DNA from: Gammaproteobacteria bacterium
GTDB taxonomy: Bacteria; Pseudomonadota; Gammaproteobacteria; Steroidobacterales; JABDKV01
Length of the DNA: 64,000 bases
Direction: 5' to 3'
Assembly: GCA_029862165.1 (NCBI GenBank)
Contig: JAOTXU010000002.1
Location: forward strand, 178,556 to 242,555
Shown here: one piece after another, positions 52,678 to 62,563 of the stretch
Position numbering within the stretch: the stretch's first letter is position 1
How the letters are laid out: each line of letters starts with the position of its first letter
Translations under genes and position numbers: made by a program
The notes under the pieces: model-generated
What the model was told of the DNA's origin: nothing
Databases searched by the model: none
The model's input: only the letters and a program-made list of their open reading frames with translations

Positions 52678-53625
52678 CTATACCAGACGGTGGAAAGCCT
52701 CCCGATATTTCTCGCTTGTGCGAGCGATAATTTCTGGTGGCAGATGTGGTGCCGGTGCCTTTTTGTTCCAATCCAGCGTTTCGAGATAGTCGCGCACATA
52801 TTGTTTGTCGTAGCTCGGCGGGCTGGTGCCGACCTCGTACAATTCGGCCGGCCAAAAACGTGACGAATCCGGTGTCAGGCATTCATCGATCAATACCAAC
52901 CCACCGTCGCGGTCCAGGGCAAACTCAAATTTCGTATCCGCAATGATGATGCCGTGTCCGGCCGCATACTCAGCGGCGTGTTGGTAGATTTTCAAAGTTA
53001 CATCGCGGACCCGTTGTGCGGTTTCACGACCGACAATCGCGGCACAACGCTCGAAGTCGATGTTTTCGTCATGGTCTCCTGCTGCGGCCTTTGTTGCCGG
53101 CGTGAACAGTGGTTCGGGGAGTTGCTCGGCGAGACGCATTCCTGCAGGTATGCCAATCCCACACACCGACCCGGTTGCACCGTAATCCTTCCACCCCGAT
53201 CCAATCAGGTAGCCGCGTGCAACCGCCTCGATCGGCAACGGGTGCAGTCGCCGAACGACCAGCGCTCGTCCGCGAACCTGATCGCGTTCGTCGGCGCGGA
53301 CTACGTCAACCGGATCCACGCCAGTGAGGTGGTTGGCGACAATACCGGTCGTGCGTTCGAACCAGAATTGCGACAGCCCCGTCAGAATTCTGCCCTTGTC
53401 TGGAATCGGGTCAGGTAGCACGACATCGAAGGCCGACAACCGGTCTGTCGCTACCAGCAGCAGGTGTTCGTCGTCAACCGCGTAGATATCGCGAACTTTG
53501 CCGCGGCTAAGCAGGTCCAGGCTGAGATTAGTGGTATGCAGGGGTTTGCTCAAGATTTCCGGTAAACTATGCAGCCCATGATAACGGGCACCAGAGTGAA
53601 GAGTTGGAGATTGTTGCAGCGGCAC
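52678..53625 (-). CDS. purC: Phosphoribosylaminoimidazolesuccinocarboxamide synthase
   Basis: [80 protein letters not shown]-terminal start uncertain. Confidence 0.95.
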   Translation of the reverse strand: MPLQQSPTLHSGARYHGLHSLPEILSKPLHTTNLSLDLLSRGKVRDIYAVDDEHLLLVATDRLSAFDVVLPDPIPDKGRILTGLSQFWFERTTGIVANHLTGVDPVDVVRADERDQVRGRALVVRRLHPLPIEAVARGYLIGSGWKDYGATGSVCGIGIPAGMRLAEQLPEPLFTPATKAAAGDHDENIDFERCAAIVGRETAQRVRDVTLKIYQHAAEYAAGHGIIIADTKFEFALDRDGGLVLIDECLTPDSSRFWPAELYEVGTSPPSYDKQYVRDYLETLDWNKKAPAPHLPPEIIARTSEKYREAFHRLV

Positions 53626-53693
53626 GGTTGTTACGTCAATTGGCGTGACGCCCCGGGGTATTGTGACAATCCGCGCTGCCTGACGTATTTTTG

Positions 53694-54482
53694 ATGCGTT
53701 GGTGGGGTAAAGCCGCCGGTGGCGCGGTGGGGTTGATTTTTGGTCCGATAGGCGCGGCCCTCGGTCTTGCTATCGGACATGAATTCGACAAAGGAATGTC
53801 CGAAGAACTCAAGGTGCCACGACGTCGCGCCAACATCTACCCGTTTCGTGAGACCTTGCTCGATGCTACTTTTTCAGTGATGGGTCACGTCGCCATGATC
53901 GATGGCAAGATTTCCAGCGCCGAAAAACGGGTCGTGTCGGCGATCATAGGCGACCTGAAGCTGGAGTCGCACCGGCAAAGCTCGGCCTGGCGCGCTTTCA
54001 ATAACGGTGCGAACCGCACGTTCCGCCCGGAGTCGCAGTTGACGCGTCTAAAAGAAGTTGCGCGTGGACGGCCGGAGATCATAAGAGCTTTCCTCGACAT
54101 GCAGATGCGTGTTGCGTTGGCCGAGGGGGGGATGAGTGGCAATACGCGTGTCGGACTCAAACAAATCTATCGCCAACTGGGCATCAGCGCGATCGAATTT
54201 ACCCAGACCGAGGCGATGGCGCGGATGCGTGCCGGCGCGCAGCGCGCCGCGGCCGCGGTCGGCCCCAGGGATGATCCTTTGCGACAGGCATGCAGTGTTT
54301 TGGGGGTCGACATGAACGCCGAGCCCGATGTGGTCAAGCGTGCCTACCGGCGGCTGATGAACCGTCATCATCCGGATAAGATTGCCAGTCAGGATCTTGG
54401 TGAGGCAGCCATGTTGGCGGCACGAGAAAAAACACATGAGATTCGCATGGCCTATGAAACCGTGATGGAATCACGTCGCTGA
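53694..54482 (+). CDS. djlA: DjlA-like co-chaperone (TerB + J domain)
   Basis: N-terminal TM, TerB-like region, C-terminal J domain with HPD ([12 protein letters not shown]). Confidence 0.92.
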   Translation: MRWWGKAAGGAVGLIFGPIGAALGLAIGHEFDKGMSEELKVPRRRANIYPFRETLLDATFSVMGHVAMIDGKISSAEKRVVSAIIGDLKLESHRQSSAWRAFNNGANRTFRPESQLTRLKEVARGRPEIIRAFLDMQMRVALAEGGMSGNTRVGLKQIYRQLGISAIEFTQTEAMARMRAGAQRAAAAVGPRDDPLRQACSVLGVDMNAEPDVVKRAYRRLMNRHHPDKIASQDLGEAAMLAAREKTHEIRMAYETVMESRR

Positions 54483-54500
54483 TTGGGAGCGCGGACTGAT

Positions 54501-55172
54501 ATGAACGATTCTCTGATTGCACCTTCGATACTGTCGGCGGACTTTGCCCGGCTCGGTGCAGAAGTCGATGCAGTGCTCGAAGCGGGCGCCGATATCGTTC
54601 ATTTCGATGTGATGGACAATCACTTCGTTCCCAATCTGACAATCGGACCCCTTGTTTGCAAAGCGTTGCGCAAACATGGTGTCACGGCCCCGATCGATGT
54701 GCATTTGATGGTGTCACCGGTAGATCAGTTGATCGAAGACTTTGCCAACGCCGGCGCCAGTTATATAACTTTTCACCCGGAAGCCAGTCCGCACATTGAT
54801 CGTAGCCTGCAATTGATCCGCAGCGCAGGTTGCAAAGCGGGTCTGGTATTTAATCCGGCAACCCCACTGGAGTGGCTGGACTACGAAATGGACAAGGTTG
54901 ACATGGTACTGATCATGTCGGTCAATCCGGGATTTGGCGGGCAGAAGTTCATTTCATCGGCACTGGACAAACTGCGGGCAGCCCGCAAACGTATCGATGC
55001 CAGCGGTCGGGAAATCCGGCTTGAGATCGATGGTGGGGTGAAGATCGATAACATCGCAGAAATCGCCCGCGCAGGTGCCGATACTTTTGTGGCCGGTTCC
55101 GCCATCTTTGGAACCGATGACTACCGGGCCACCATCAAAGCCATGCGGGCACAATTGGCCCAGACCGATTGA
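54501..55172 (+). CDS. rpe: Ribulose-phosphate 3-epimerase
   Basis: [64 protein letters not shown]. Confidence 0.98.
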   Translation: MNDSLIAPSILSADFARLGAEVDAVLEAGADIVHFDVMDNHFVPNLTIGPLVCKALRKHGVTAPIDVHLMVSPVDQLIEDFANAGASYITFHPEASPHIDRSLQLIRSAGCKAGLVFNPATPLEWLDYEMDKVDMVLIMSVNPGFGGQKFISSALDKLRAARKRIDASGREIRLEIDGGVKIDNIAEIARAGADTFVAGSAIFGTDDYRATIKAMRAQLAQTD

Positions 55173-55203
55173 CTTTGTTGCAGCGCAACAATAGCATGGG
55201 TGT

Positions 55204-57009
55204 ATGGATGCAGTGCAGCAAAAACAGACCCGGACACCTCAGACCTGGCAGTCCATGAGCATTCAGGCCGAACGAAGGCTGGCAGCTATTTTCAGTGCCG
55301 ACGCGGTCGGCTTCACCCGGCTGATGGCGGAAAATGATCTGCAGACCCTGCAGTCAATAAAGGAACACCGCGAAACTATCGCCGGGCAGGTACGTCAGTA
55401 CGGTGGCCGGGTGGTGGACGCGGTCGGCGACAACCTGCTGGCTGAATTCGCCAGTGCTGTGGATGCCGTGGATTGCGCAATCGAGGTCCAAGACCAGTTG
55501 ACAGCCACTAACGCACAGCAGCCCGAAACACAGCGCATGGATTTCAGGATCGGCATCAATGTCGGCGAGCTGGTTGCGGATGAGGAACGCATTGCCGGAG
55601 ACGGCGTAAACATCGCCGCGCGGGTGCAGTCACTGGCCCCACCCGGCGGAATTGCCATTACCGGTACGGTACTGGATCACGTCGAGGGCAGGATAAACGT
55701 CGACGTGGACGATCAGGGCCCACAAGAACTCAAAAACGTTCCGCGACCGGTGCGCGTGTTGTTTGTAAATCGCGCTGGCGAGAAATCCGCACCCAAGGCA
55801 GAGTCGACAGCTGTACCGGGGTTTGAAGGCCGGCATGCCATCGCCGTGCTGCCGTTTCGAAACCTAAGCCAGGATGTGGAGCAGGAATATTTTGCAGATG
55901 GCTTGTCAGAGGACCTGATCAACCGTTTGTCGGCGCTGCGTCTTTATCCGGTCATCGCACGCAACTCCAGTTTCGCCTACCGGGGAGACGATCGCGATGT
56001 GCGGGAAATGGGTCGCCTGCTCGGCGCGCACTACATCGTGTCCGGCTCGGTGCGACGGTCCGGCAATAAAGTCAGGGTCAGTGTGGAACTGGTCGACTCG
56101 CACGATGCACATCAGTTGTGGTCAGAACGCTACGACCGTGAATTAAGCGACATATTCAAAATCCAGGACGAAATTACAGATTCCGTCGCAGGCTCGCTGA
56201 GTCCGGTGTTGTCGCACAGTGAATTGCGCCACGCAATGCAGCTCAAGCCACAAGATCTTGATGCCTGGGATTGTATCCATCGTGGAACGTGGCATCTGAC
56301 ACAAGGCTCGCGGGACGACAATATCGAGGCAAAAAAATGGGCCCAGCGGGCGTTGGAATTACAACCCGAAGCATCCACCGGATATACCTTGCTCGCGTTT
56401 AGTCACCAGTACGACATCATCTACCAATGGTCAGCGTCCCAGGAAGAATCGATACGACTGGCGATACAAACTGCCGAAAAGGCGGTGAGTCTCGACAAGG
56501 ACGACCACATGGCACTTACAGCGCTGGGCTACGCATGCAATCTCGCCGGTGATCAGGCGCGTGCAATCACGGTGCTGGAACGGGCGATTGAACTCAACCC
56601 CAGCTCGGCGCTGGGCCACTGGGCATTGGGATCGGCGCTTATGTTGGCCCAGCGACCGGACGAAGGTATTCCGTTGATCGAGAAAGCCATGCGTTTGTCA
56701 CCCAGCGATCCGATCACTCACGAATTTCTTTTCAGCCTCGGTGCGGCCCATTTTCTTGCAGGCCGTTACGAACAGGCGGCCCAGTTTGCCCGCGACAGTC
56801 TCAAGGAGCGTGCCGGCCAGGCCGGTGCTTACCGACTGCTGGGCGCAAGCCTGGGTAGTCTGTCTCCCAACGCAGAAGCACGTGAAGCCGTGGAGAAAAT
56901 GATGCAACTGGTGCCAGGCATGTCCGAGGCGCACCTGAAATCGTTTCTGCCCGCTGCCGTGGCCGAGCGCTATGTCGAAGGTTTGCGCAAGGCGGGTTGG
57001 GACGGTTGA
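55204..57009 (+). CDS. Class III adenylate/guanylate cyclase with TolB-like and TPR regions
   Basis: RRLAAIFSADAVGFTRLMAENDLQTL; GGRVVDAVGDNLLAEF; IAGDGVNIAARVQSLA; IAVLPFRNLSQDVEQEYFADGLSEDLINRLS; C-terminal TPRs. Confidence 0.9.
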   Translation: MDAVQQKQTRTPQTWQSMSIQAERRLAAIFSADAVGFTRLMAENDLQTLQSIKEHRETIAGQVRQYGGRVVDAVGDNLLAEFASAVDAVDCAIEVQDQLTATNAQQPETQRMDFRIGINVGELVADEERIAGDGVNIAARVQSLAPPGGIAITGTVLDHVEGRINVDVDDQGPQELKNVPRPVRVLFVNRAGEKSAPKAESTAVPGFEGRHAIAVLPFRNLSQDVEQEYFADGLSEDLINRLSALRLYPVIARNSSFAYRGDDRDVREMGRLLGAHYIVSGSVRRSGNKVRVSVELVDSHDAHQLWSERYDRELSDIFKIQDEITDSVAGSLSPVLSHSELRHAMQLKPQDLDAWDCIHRGTWHLTQGSRDDNIEAKKWAQRALELQPEASTGYTLLAFSHQYDIIYQWSASQEESIRLAIQTAEKAVSLDKDDHMALTALGYACNLAGDQARAITVLERAIELNPSSALGHWALGSALMLAQRPDEGIPLIEKAMRLSPSDPITHEFLFSLGAAHFLAGRYEQAAQFARDSLKERAGQAGAYRLLGASLGSLSPNAEAREAVEKMMQLVPGMSEAHLKSFLPAAVAERYVEGLRKAGWDG

Positions 57010-57019
57010 CCGGCCCAAA

Positions 57020-57046
57020 AAAAAGACCCCACGAGGGGGTCTTTTT
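57020..57046. terminator. Bidirectional intrinsic terminator between the cyclase and CRP-like genes
   Basis: AAAAAGACCCC-acgag-GGGGTCTTTTT: 11-bp perfect stem flanked by A-run and T-run. Confidence 0.93.
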
Positions 57047-57061
57047 CGGTCAGCAGTTTGT

Positions 57062-57718
57062 TCAGGGCCGACTCTGACCCGGACGGGCGCCAAAGACGAC
57101 GATAGTCTTGCCGGTCGCGGTGACCAGGCCCTGCTCCTCGAGTACTTTCAAGACACGTCCGGCCATCTCGCGTGAACAACCCACCAGACGGCTCAACTCC
57201 TGCCGGCTGACTTTGATCTGCATGCCATCGGGGTGCGTCATCGCATCGGGCTCGTTGCAAAGATCCATCAACGCATGCGCTATCCGGCCGGTGACGTCCA
57301 CAAACGCCAGGTCACCCAGTTTGCGATTAGTGCGGTTTAGCCGGCTTGCCAGTTGTGTGGCCAACTCGAAGATCAGTCCCGGACTTTCGGCGGCGATCTG
57401 GCGGAAACGCGGATAGGTCATTTCCGCGATTTCACACTCGGTACGCGTGCGCACCCAGGCACTGCGGGTTGGCCGTTCGTGGAATAATCCCATCTCGCCA
57501 AAAAACTCACCCTTATTCAGATAGGCAAGCACCATTTCATTACCGTCCTCGTCCTCGATCATGACTTCCACAGATCCCTCGACGATGTAATAGAGGATAT
57601 CCGGCAGATCGCCTGCATGAATTACCACCGTTTTGCTGGGTACAGTGCGCATTCGGCAATAACTCAGAAACCGGTTTATCGCCGGTACGTCGTTGAAGCG
57701 TTTTACGGGGTTGTCCAT
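57062..57718 (-). CDS. CRP/Vfr-type cAMP-responsive transcriptional regulator
   Basis: GEFFGEMGLFHERPTRSAWVRTRTECEIAEM cyclic-nucleotide pocket; KLGDLAFVDVTGRIAHAL; HTH SRQELSRLVGCSREMAGRVLKVLEEQGLV. Start ATG at 57718. Confidence 0.95.
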   Translation of the reverse strand: MDNPVKRFNDVPAINRFLSYCRMRTVPSKTVVIHAGDLPDILYYIVEGSVEVMIEDEDGNEMVLAYLNKGEFFGEMGLFHERPTRSAWVRTRTECEIAEMTYPRFRQIAAESPGLIFELATQLASRLNRTNRKLGDLAFVDVTGRIAHALMDLCNEPDAMTHPDGMQIKVSRQELSRLVGCSREMAGRVLKVLEEQGLVTATGKTIVVFGARPGQSRP

Positions 57719-57814
57719 GGTGGCCTCTTTCAGAATCGAAGGCATAGTAATTACTCAACTGTTGCTGACAAGTATCTCATTAACCGATCGCTTTGCATCC
57801 CTGCAGCGATCGCC

Positions 57815-58480
57815 CTAAATCCAGTATGCGGCGCGGGTCATAATAGATGACACGGCAGTCATCAATTCTGGAACCGGCCGCGGCAATTCCTGTCCACCGG
57901 CGCGACTGGCCTTTTCGCCATGTTCCGCTTCATCCGAGCGCATCTGCGTGAGAATGGCTCTGCTGCGTTCATCTCGTTCAGGTAGACGATTGAGGTGTCC
58001 GTCAAGGTGACGCACGACCTGGCGTTCTGTTTCGGCAACAAAACCGAGGCTCCAGCGATCGCCGGCAATACCAGCTATGGCGCCGATAGCAAAAGAACCG
58101 GCATACCACAAAGGATTAAGCAGACTGCGATGTCCACCCAGTTCAGACAAACGTTGTTCGCACCAGGCGAGATGATCGGACTCTTCAGCGGCTGACTGCT
58201 CCATCGAGTCTCTCACGTTGTCCAGTCGGGCAGTCAGCGCCTGTCCCTGGTAAAGCGCTTGCGCGGCAACTTCACCAGAATGATTGACACGCATCAGACG
58301 AGCGGCGTGTCGGCGTTCAGTTGCCCGCAGTACCACGTCATCCTGCTGCGAGGCTGGGTTGCTACGTGCTGCCGTTGGCGTGCCTATTAACGAACGCAGC
58401 GCCTGGTCCGCCGCCGCCACAAACTGGTCAGCGACGGTGTGCCGCCGTCCGGTCTGCACACCATTATGTCGAACGCTCAT
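57815..58480 (-). CDS. coq7: Coq7-type demethoxyubiquinone hydroxylase
   Basis: [42 protein letters not shown] di-iron motifs. Confidence 0.96.
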   Translation of the reverse strand: MSVRHNGVQTGRRHTVADQFVAAADQALRSLIGTPTAARSNPASQQDDVVLRATERRHAARLMRVNHSGEVAAQALYQGQALTARLDNVRDSMEQSAAEESDHLAWCEQRLSELGGHRSLLNPLWYAGSFAIGAIAGIAGDRWSLGFVAETERQVVRHLDGHLNRLPERDERSRAILTQMRSDEAEHGEKASRAGGQELPRPVPELMTAVSSIMTRAAYWI

Positions 58481-58968
58481 AGGGTTAGATTATAAGTAGC
58501 GGTTTGGCACGAAACTGAGAACCCGGTCACGCTTGGTGTGAGAAGAATGTCACAAATCGAGTCGAAAATGGGTAGGCTCGCAGAAAACGAGTCCCTGCAC
58601 GTCGCCGGCCAATGGTTAAAAAAGCGTCAACATTTGTGCTGCGGCCGATCACGTGCACAGTTGTTGTTGTGAAGCGAGGTCTCAATACGCCATGTGTGGC
58701 TCCAGGAGAGCCTCTGCAGCGCCCTGCATCAACGAAACCGTGTTGACCTTAACAATCGTTAATGTTCGTCGTAGGCGCTGTGCGGCGGCGGTGCACGACA
58801 CACGGCCCATGGCGGTGCGAATCTCGGGTTTTTCGAAAAATGTGTTCGGGTGTGAAGTTGCTGTCGCCACATTCAGTAACGCTTTCAGCAAAATGCAGCT
58901 GTACTTGGAGGTGTCACGTGAATATAGTTGCGCGCCAAGTATTTGCGTTACACGATCTGGAGGACTTC

Positions 58969-59670
58969 GTGAAAAAAATTATTGTACTGATGTTGCTGGT
59001 GAGTACGGCCGTGGCCGCAGAGGACGCGTCTAAACCCTGGACCGGTAGTGCCGGTCTGGGCATTCTCGCGACTTCGGGTAATTCCGAGACGATGAACGCC
59101 AATCTCACACTGGGTCTGAACTACGATGTCAATCGTTGGCATCACTCCGCAACGGCGTTAGCAGCCGGCGCCGACACTTCTGGCGTGACTACCGCGGAAC
59201 GTTACAGCGCCGGCTACAAGGTGAAGTACGATTTCACCGAGTTCGACTATGTCTTCGGCCTGGTGGCTTATGAAAAAGACAAGTTCAGCGGCTACGACCT
59301 GCAAACCACTGAGGCAATCGGCTATGGCCGGCGGATTATCAACCAGGACAGCCAGGTGCTGAACCTGGAGGTCGGTGCCGGTTTCAAGCAAAACGATTTA
59401 CGCGACGGCACCAGCGAAGACAGCGGGATAGTCCGGCTCGGTGGCGACTACCTGTGGAATTTCAGCCCGACAGCACAGTTCACACAGATTCTTGTCGCCG
59501 AACGAGGGTCTGATAACACTTACCTGGAGTCGATCAGCGCTATCAAGGCAACGTTGATGCAGGAGTTGGCTCTGGTATTGTCCTACACGATCAAGAACAA
59601 TTCCGAGGTCCCGGTAGGCAGCGAGAAGAAGGACACGTTTACCGCAATTTCCCTGGAGTATGCGTTCTGA
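58969..59670 (+). CDS. DUF481 family outer-membrane beta-barrel-like protein
   Basis: GTG start at 58969 preceded by GGAGGA; signal peptide KKIIVLMLLVSTAVAAED; SGNSETMNANLTLGLNYDVNRWHH; terminal Phe (ISLEYAF). Confidence 0.88.
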   Translation: MKKIIVLMLLVSTAVAAEDASKPWTGSAGLGILATSGNSETMNANLTLGLNYDVNRWHHSATALAAGADTSGVTTAERYSAGYKVKYDFTEFDYVFGLVAYEKDKFSGYDLQTTEAIGYGRRIINQDSQVLNLEVGAGFKQNDLRDGTSEDSGIVRLGGDYLWNFSPTAQFTQILVAERGSDNTYLESISAIKATLMQELALVLSYTIKNNSEVPVGSEKKDTFTAISLEYAF

Positions 59671-59984
59671 CGACACACAGCCATTATCAACGGCATATTT
59701 TTTTCTGCACCAACCAACGGGAGAAAGGGGGCCAGTGTTGTATGGATCATGATTCCATGACACTGCGGAACTATGCCAAGCAACGCAGCAAGGAACTCGG
59801 GCTCGCCGGCGCTGGGAAAGTTCGGGTAAATAGCGCCGGTTGCCTGGACCGATGTTCGGAGGGTCCTGTTTGTGTCGTTTACCCTGAGGCGGTTTGGTAC
59901 ACCTATAAAGACCGCGACGATATTGATGAGATCGTTGAAGACCACCTGGTGAGAGGCAACATCGTATCGCGCCTGAAGATATAA
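59667..59984 (+). CDS. (2Fe-2S) ferredoxin / thioredoxin-like ferredoxin domain protein; N-terminus uses a non-standard start
   Basis: The frame of the listed ORF (59742) continues upstream as THSHYQRHIFFCTNQREKGGQCCMDHDS, giving the family's FFCTNxR...CC region; then VRVNSAGCLDRCSEGPVCVVYPEAVWY. Candidate CTG start at 59667 with GGAG at 59655. Confidence 0.75.
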   Translation: MTTHSHYQRHIFFCTNQREKGGQCCMDHDSMTLRNYAKQRSKELGLAGAGKVRVNSAGCLDRCSEGPVCVVYPEAVWYTYKDRDDIDEIVEDHLVRGNIVSRLKI

Positions 59985-60097
59985 GCTGCTGTTATAACTG
60001 ATAATTATCCTTGCTGTGCCGGCCCGCCACTGTTGCATTGGACAGAGGCCTCACGTATATTTACGCGCTTCGCCCGGACCGGGTGGGACGACAGACA

Positions 60098-60526
60098 ATG
60101 AAAACCTATACCGCAACAAATGAAACCGCGCGACGCGAGTGGTACGTCGTTGATGCTGCCGGCAAAACACTGGGTCGCCTTGCAACCGAGCTTGCCCGGC
60201 GTTTGCGTGGCAAGCACAAGCCCGAATACACGCCGCATGTCGATACCGGTGATTATCTGGTCGTCGTCAATGCCAGTCAGGTGCGGGTAACCGGTAACAA
60301 GCTAAACGGTAAGATTTACTATCGACCGACCGGGTACATTGGCAATATGAAGCAGGAATCGTTGGGCAACCTGATGAAACGTGCCCCGGAACAGGCGATT
60401 GAACGCGCGGTAAAGGGCATGTTGCCCCGGAACCGCCTCGGTAGAGCCATGTTTCGCAAGTTGAAAGTTTATGCGGGTCCGGAACACCGGCATCAGTCGC
60501 AACAACCTAAAAATCTGGATATCTGA
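60098..60526 (+). CDS. rplM: 50S ribosomal protein L13
   Basis: [50 protein letters not shown] at 60098. Confidence 0.99.
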   Translation: MKTYTATNETARREWYVVDAAGKTLGRLATELARRLRGKHKPEYTPHVDTGDYLVVVNASQVRVTGNKLNGKIYYRPTGYIGNMKQESLGNLMKRAPEQAIERAVKGMLPRNRLGRAMFRKLKVYAGPEHRHQSQQPKNLDI

Positions 60527-60527
60527 T

Positions 60528-60917
60528 ATGAGCGCTGCCAACTACGGGACCGGACGTCGCAAGACCTCTACAGCCCGCGTATTTATCCGTCCTGGATCGG
60601 GTCAGATCACGGTGAACAAGAAACCGCTGGATCAGTTTTTTGGACGTGAGACCGCCCGGATGATCGTGCGGCAGCCGCTGCAGGTCGCGCAAGCAGAAGA
60701 TCGCTTCGATGTTGATGTCTCTGTTGGTGGTGGTGGCACGACCGGTCAGGCAGGTGCAATCCGCCATGGGCTCACACGTGCCTTGATGGATTATGACGAA
60801 ACTTTGCGCAAGCCATTGCGTGATGCCGGCTTCGTCACGCGAGACGCCCGTGAGGTCGAACGCAAGAAAGTCGGTCTGCGCAAGGCTCGTCGCGCGACAC
60901 AATACTCCAAGCGCTAA
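60528..60917 (+). CDS. rpsI: 30S ribosomal protein S9
   Basis: [26 protein letters not shown]; terminal [20 protein letters not shown] at 60528. Confidence 0.99.
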   Translation: MSAANYGTGRRKTSTARVFIRPGSGQITVNKKPLDQFFGRETARMIVRQPLQVAQAEDRFDVDVSVGGGGTTGQAGAIRHGLTRALMDYDETLRKPLRDAGFVTRDAREVERKKVGLRKARRATQYSKR

Positions 60918-60939
60918 TCTGCCAGACCGCTATCCCATT

Positions 60940-61013
60940 TGGGGGATCGTCTAGCGGTAGGACTGCGGACTCTGACTCCGCCAACCCAGGTTCGAATCCT
61001 GGTCCCCCAGCCA
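60940..61013 (+). tRNA. tRNA-Gln (anticodon CTG)
   Basis: TGGGGGA acceptor pairs with TCCCCCA; anticodon arm GCGGA-CTCTGAC-TCCGC; T-arm CCAGGTTCGAATCCTGG; encoded CCA at 61011-61013. Confidence 0.95.
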
Positions 61014-61027
61014 AAACAAGACAGGGT

Positions 61028-61080
61028 CAAGTCTACGCATTACGCATTATTCAGCGAATAATGCGTAATGCGTAGACTTG
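61028..61080. repeat. 24-bp perfect inverted repeat with 5-nt loop
   Basis: caagtctacgcattacgcattatt-cagcg-aataatgcgtaatgcgtagacttg. Confidence 0.98.
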
Positions 61081-61098
61081 AACATCCCGCTGATATTT

Positions 61099-62310
61099 TC
61101 AAGCCTTCGGTCGGCGAATTTCGTATGGCTTGTCGTGCTCCAGCATTCTGAACAAAACTCTGCAAAGGTGACGGCCGAGTGACCGAATAGCCTGGTTATG
61201 CGCCTTGCCTTCAAGTCTTTTCTTCTCATAGTAGGCTTGTGATTCGGGTACGCATTTTCGATGCCGATCAACCGCGGTCATCATCGCCGCCTTGGCGTGT
61301 CGATTGACTTGTCGCGGCGTTTTGCTGCCATGATAAGTGCCTGAGGCGTTATCCAGTGGCGCCATGCCCAGGTACAGGGCCAGCGAAGCCTCCTTTGCAA
61401 ATCGTTCTACCGTGCCGATTTCGCCTGCTAGCTCGGCGCTACAGATGTTGCCAAAGCCCGGCACACTGCGAAAGAGGGTTGCCTGCTCGGAGTGCGTGGC
61501 CAACGACTCGATCTGCATATCGAGTGCTTTGATAACCTCGTTCAGTTCTTTGATACGACGCGCGTCCTGCAGGATCATCGCGCTGACCCACTCAGCTTCA
61601 TCGCTAAAACAGGCCTGCTTCTGCCACGACTGGATCCTGGCCAACATCACCGTTCCGACACCGCGAACCTTCAGCAGACTGCTTGCCCGCTTCCCGGCCA
61701 ACTCCCTGACATTGCGTTTGATCGAGGTGAGCAGATTGATAAACCAGACCTGACTGACATCCTTCGTCATCGCCAGCAGTCCCGGGCACACGGTGCGCAA
61801 GTCACTCTGCATCGCGTTGACCACCCGTCCACGTTCATTGACCATGCGTCGCCGACGCCGCGTGAGTCGCTTCAGTTGCTCGTTCACCACCGGCGTGGGG
61901 CCCACTTCCTGCAACACCTCTTTGGCCATCGGCAGATGGCGACGCAACTGGAATAACTCCAGACCTTTGCGGGCATCCAACGCGTCGGTCTTGGCGGCAG
62001 CAGGGAAAATCTCTTTAAAGCGCGCTAACTTCAGGTTGTTGATATTGAACAACCGGTAGTTGCGCGCCTGCACCAGCCGATCCAATGGCCTGGCATGGCC
62101 GTTGTATCCTTCCATCGCTACCGACACAGGTAGTCCATGTGTCTGCTCATGCCGGCTGATCCGGTCAAAGAACCTCGCGAAGCCGTCGCGGTCGTGGTCT
62201 ATCTCAAACTCGTCCAGCACGCCTCCATCAGACAAACCTATTGCCACGGCGTGCCGGTAACAACCGACATCCACACTGACCAGTAATTCGGAATTGACAG
62301 ACTCTTGCAT
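61099..62310 (-). CDS. IS110-family transposase (DEDD)
   Basis: SVDVGCYRHAVAIGL; AKTDALDARKGLELFQ; C-terminal FRSVPGFGNICSAELAGEIGTVERFAKEASLALYLGMAPLDNASG. Start ATG at 62310 preceded by GAGGAG. Confidence 0.92.
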   Translation of the reverse strand: MQESVNSELLVSVDVGCYRHAVAIGLSDGGVLDEFEIDHDRDGFARFFDRISRHEQTHGLPVSVAMEGYNGHARPLDRLVQARNYRLFNINNLKLARFKEIFPAAAKTDALDARKGLELFQLRRHLPMAKEVLQEVGPTPVVNEQLKRLTRRRRRMVNERGRVVNAMQSDLRTVCPGLLAMTKDVSQVWFINLLTSIKRNVRELAGKRASSLLKVRGVGTVMLARIQSWQKQACFSDEAEWVSAMILQDARRIKELNEVIKALDMQIESLATHSEQATLFRSVPGFGNICSAELAGEIGTVERFAKEASLALYLGMAPLDNASGTYHGSKTPRQVNRHAKAAMMTAVDRHRKCVPESQAYYEKKRLEGKAHNQAIRSLGRHLCRVLFRMLEHDKPYEIRRPKA

Positions 62311-62470
62311 CGTGCACTCCTCATTCGAACAAGGGGAATGTTCATCCACCCGTCTCGTCTACTTTCAGAGTCACGATCTTGCGATTGACACCATCCCGGT
62401 AGGCTTTAGATGGATGATGTAGAATGACGAGGGCGGCATTTCAAGATCGAGCCGACCTAAGCCGACGGAC
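62311..62470 (-). ncRNA. Candidate IS110 bridge RNA in the 5' noncoding flank (extent approximate)
   Basis: Noncoding region upstream of the transposase with pairings such as ctcgtctac (62354-62362) to gtagaatgacgag (62419-62431) and GAACA/TGTTC; position matches IS110-group architecture. Confidence 0.4.
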
Positions 62471-62563
62471 CCCTAGAGCCACACCCCCGTCAAGTCGTCA
62501 TTTTATGAAATCCTGAGCGGGGCGTCATCTACAAATTACGATGGTAGACCCCTTTTTATTTTT

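Larger units (their letters stand above)
61081..62500 (-). mobile_element. IS110-like insertion sequence; both boundaries approximate and not resolved
   Basis: Transposase at 61099-62310 plus about 250 bp noncoding 5' flank and a very short 3' flank. Confidence 0.5.

Noticed and set aside
58530-58560. Possible CRP site tgtgagaagaatgtcaca upstream of the DUF481 gene
   Set aside because: The half-sites are right (TGTGA/TCACA) but the spacer is 8 nt instead of 6, so it does not match the CRP consensus.
58762-58968. Extended start of the DUF481 ORF at 58762
   Set aside because: The translation lacks homology-like character; the GTG at 58969 has a GGAGGA Shine-Dalgarno and yields a normal signal peptide.
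60940-62563. tRNA-Gln as the attachment site of an integrative element
   Set aside because: No tyrosine or serine integrase was seen and no 3' tRNA fragment repeat was found downstream; the neighbour is an IS110-type element, which does not use tRNA att sites in this manner.
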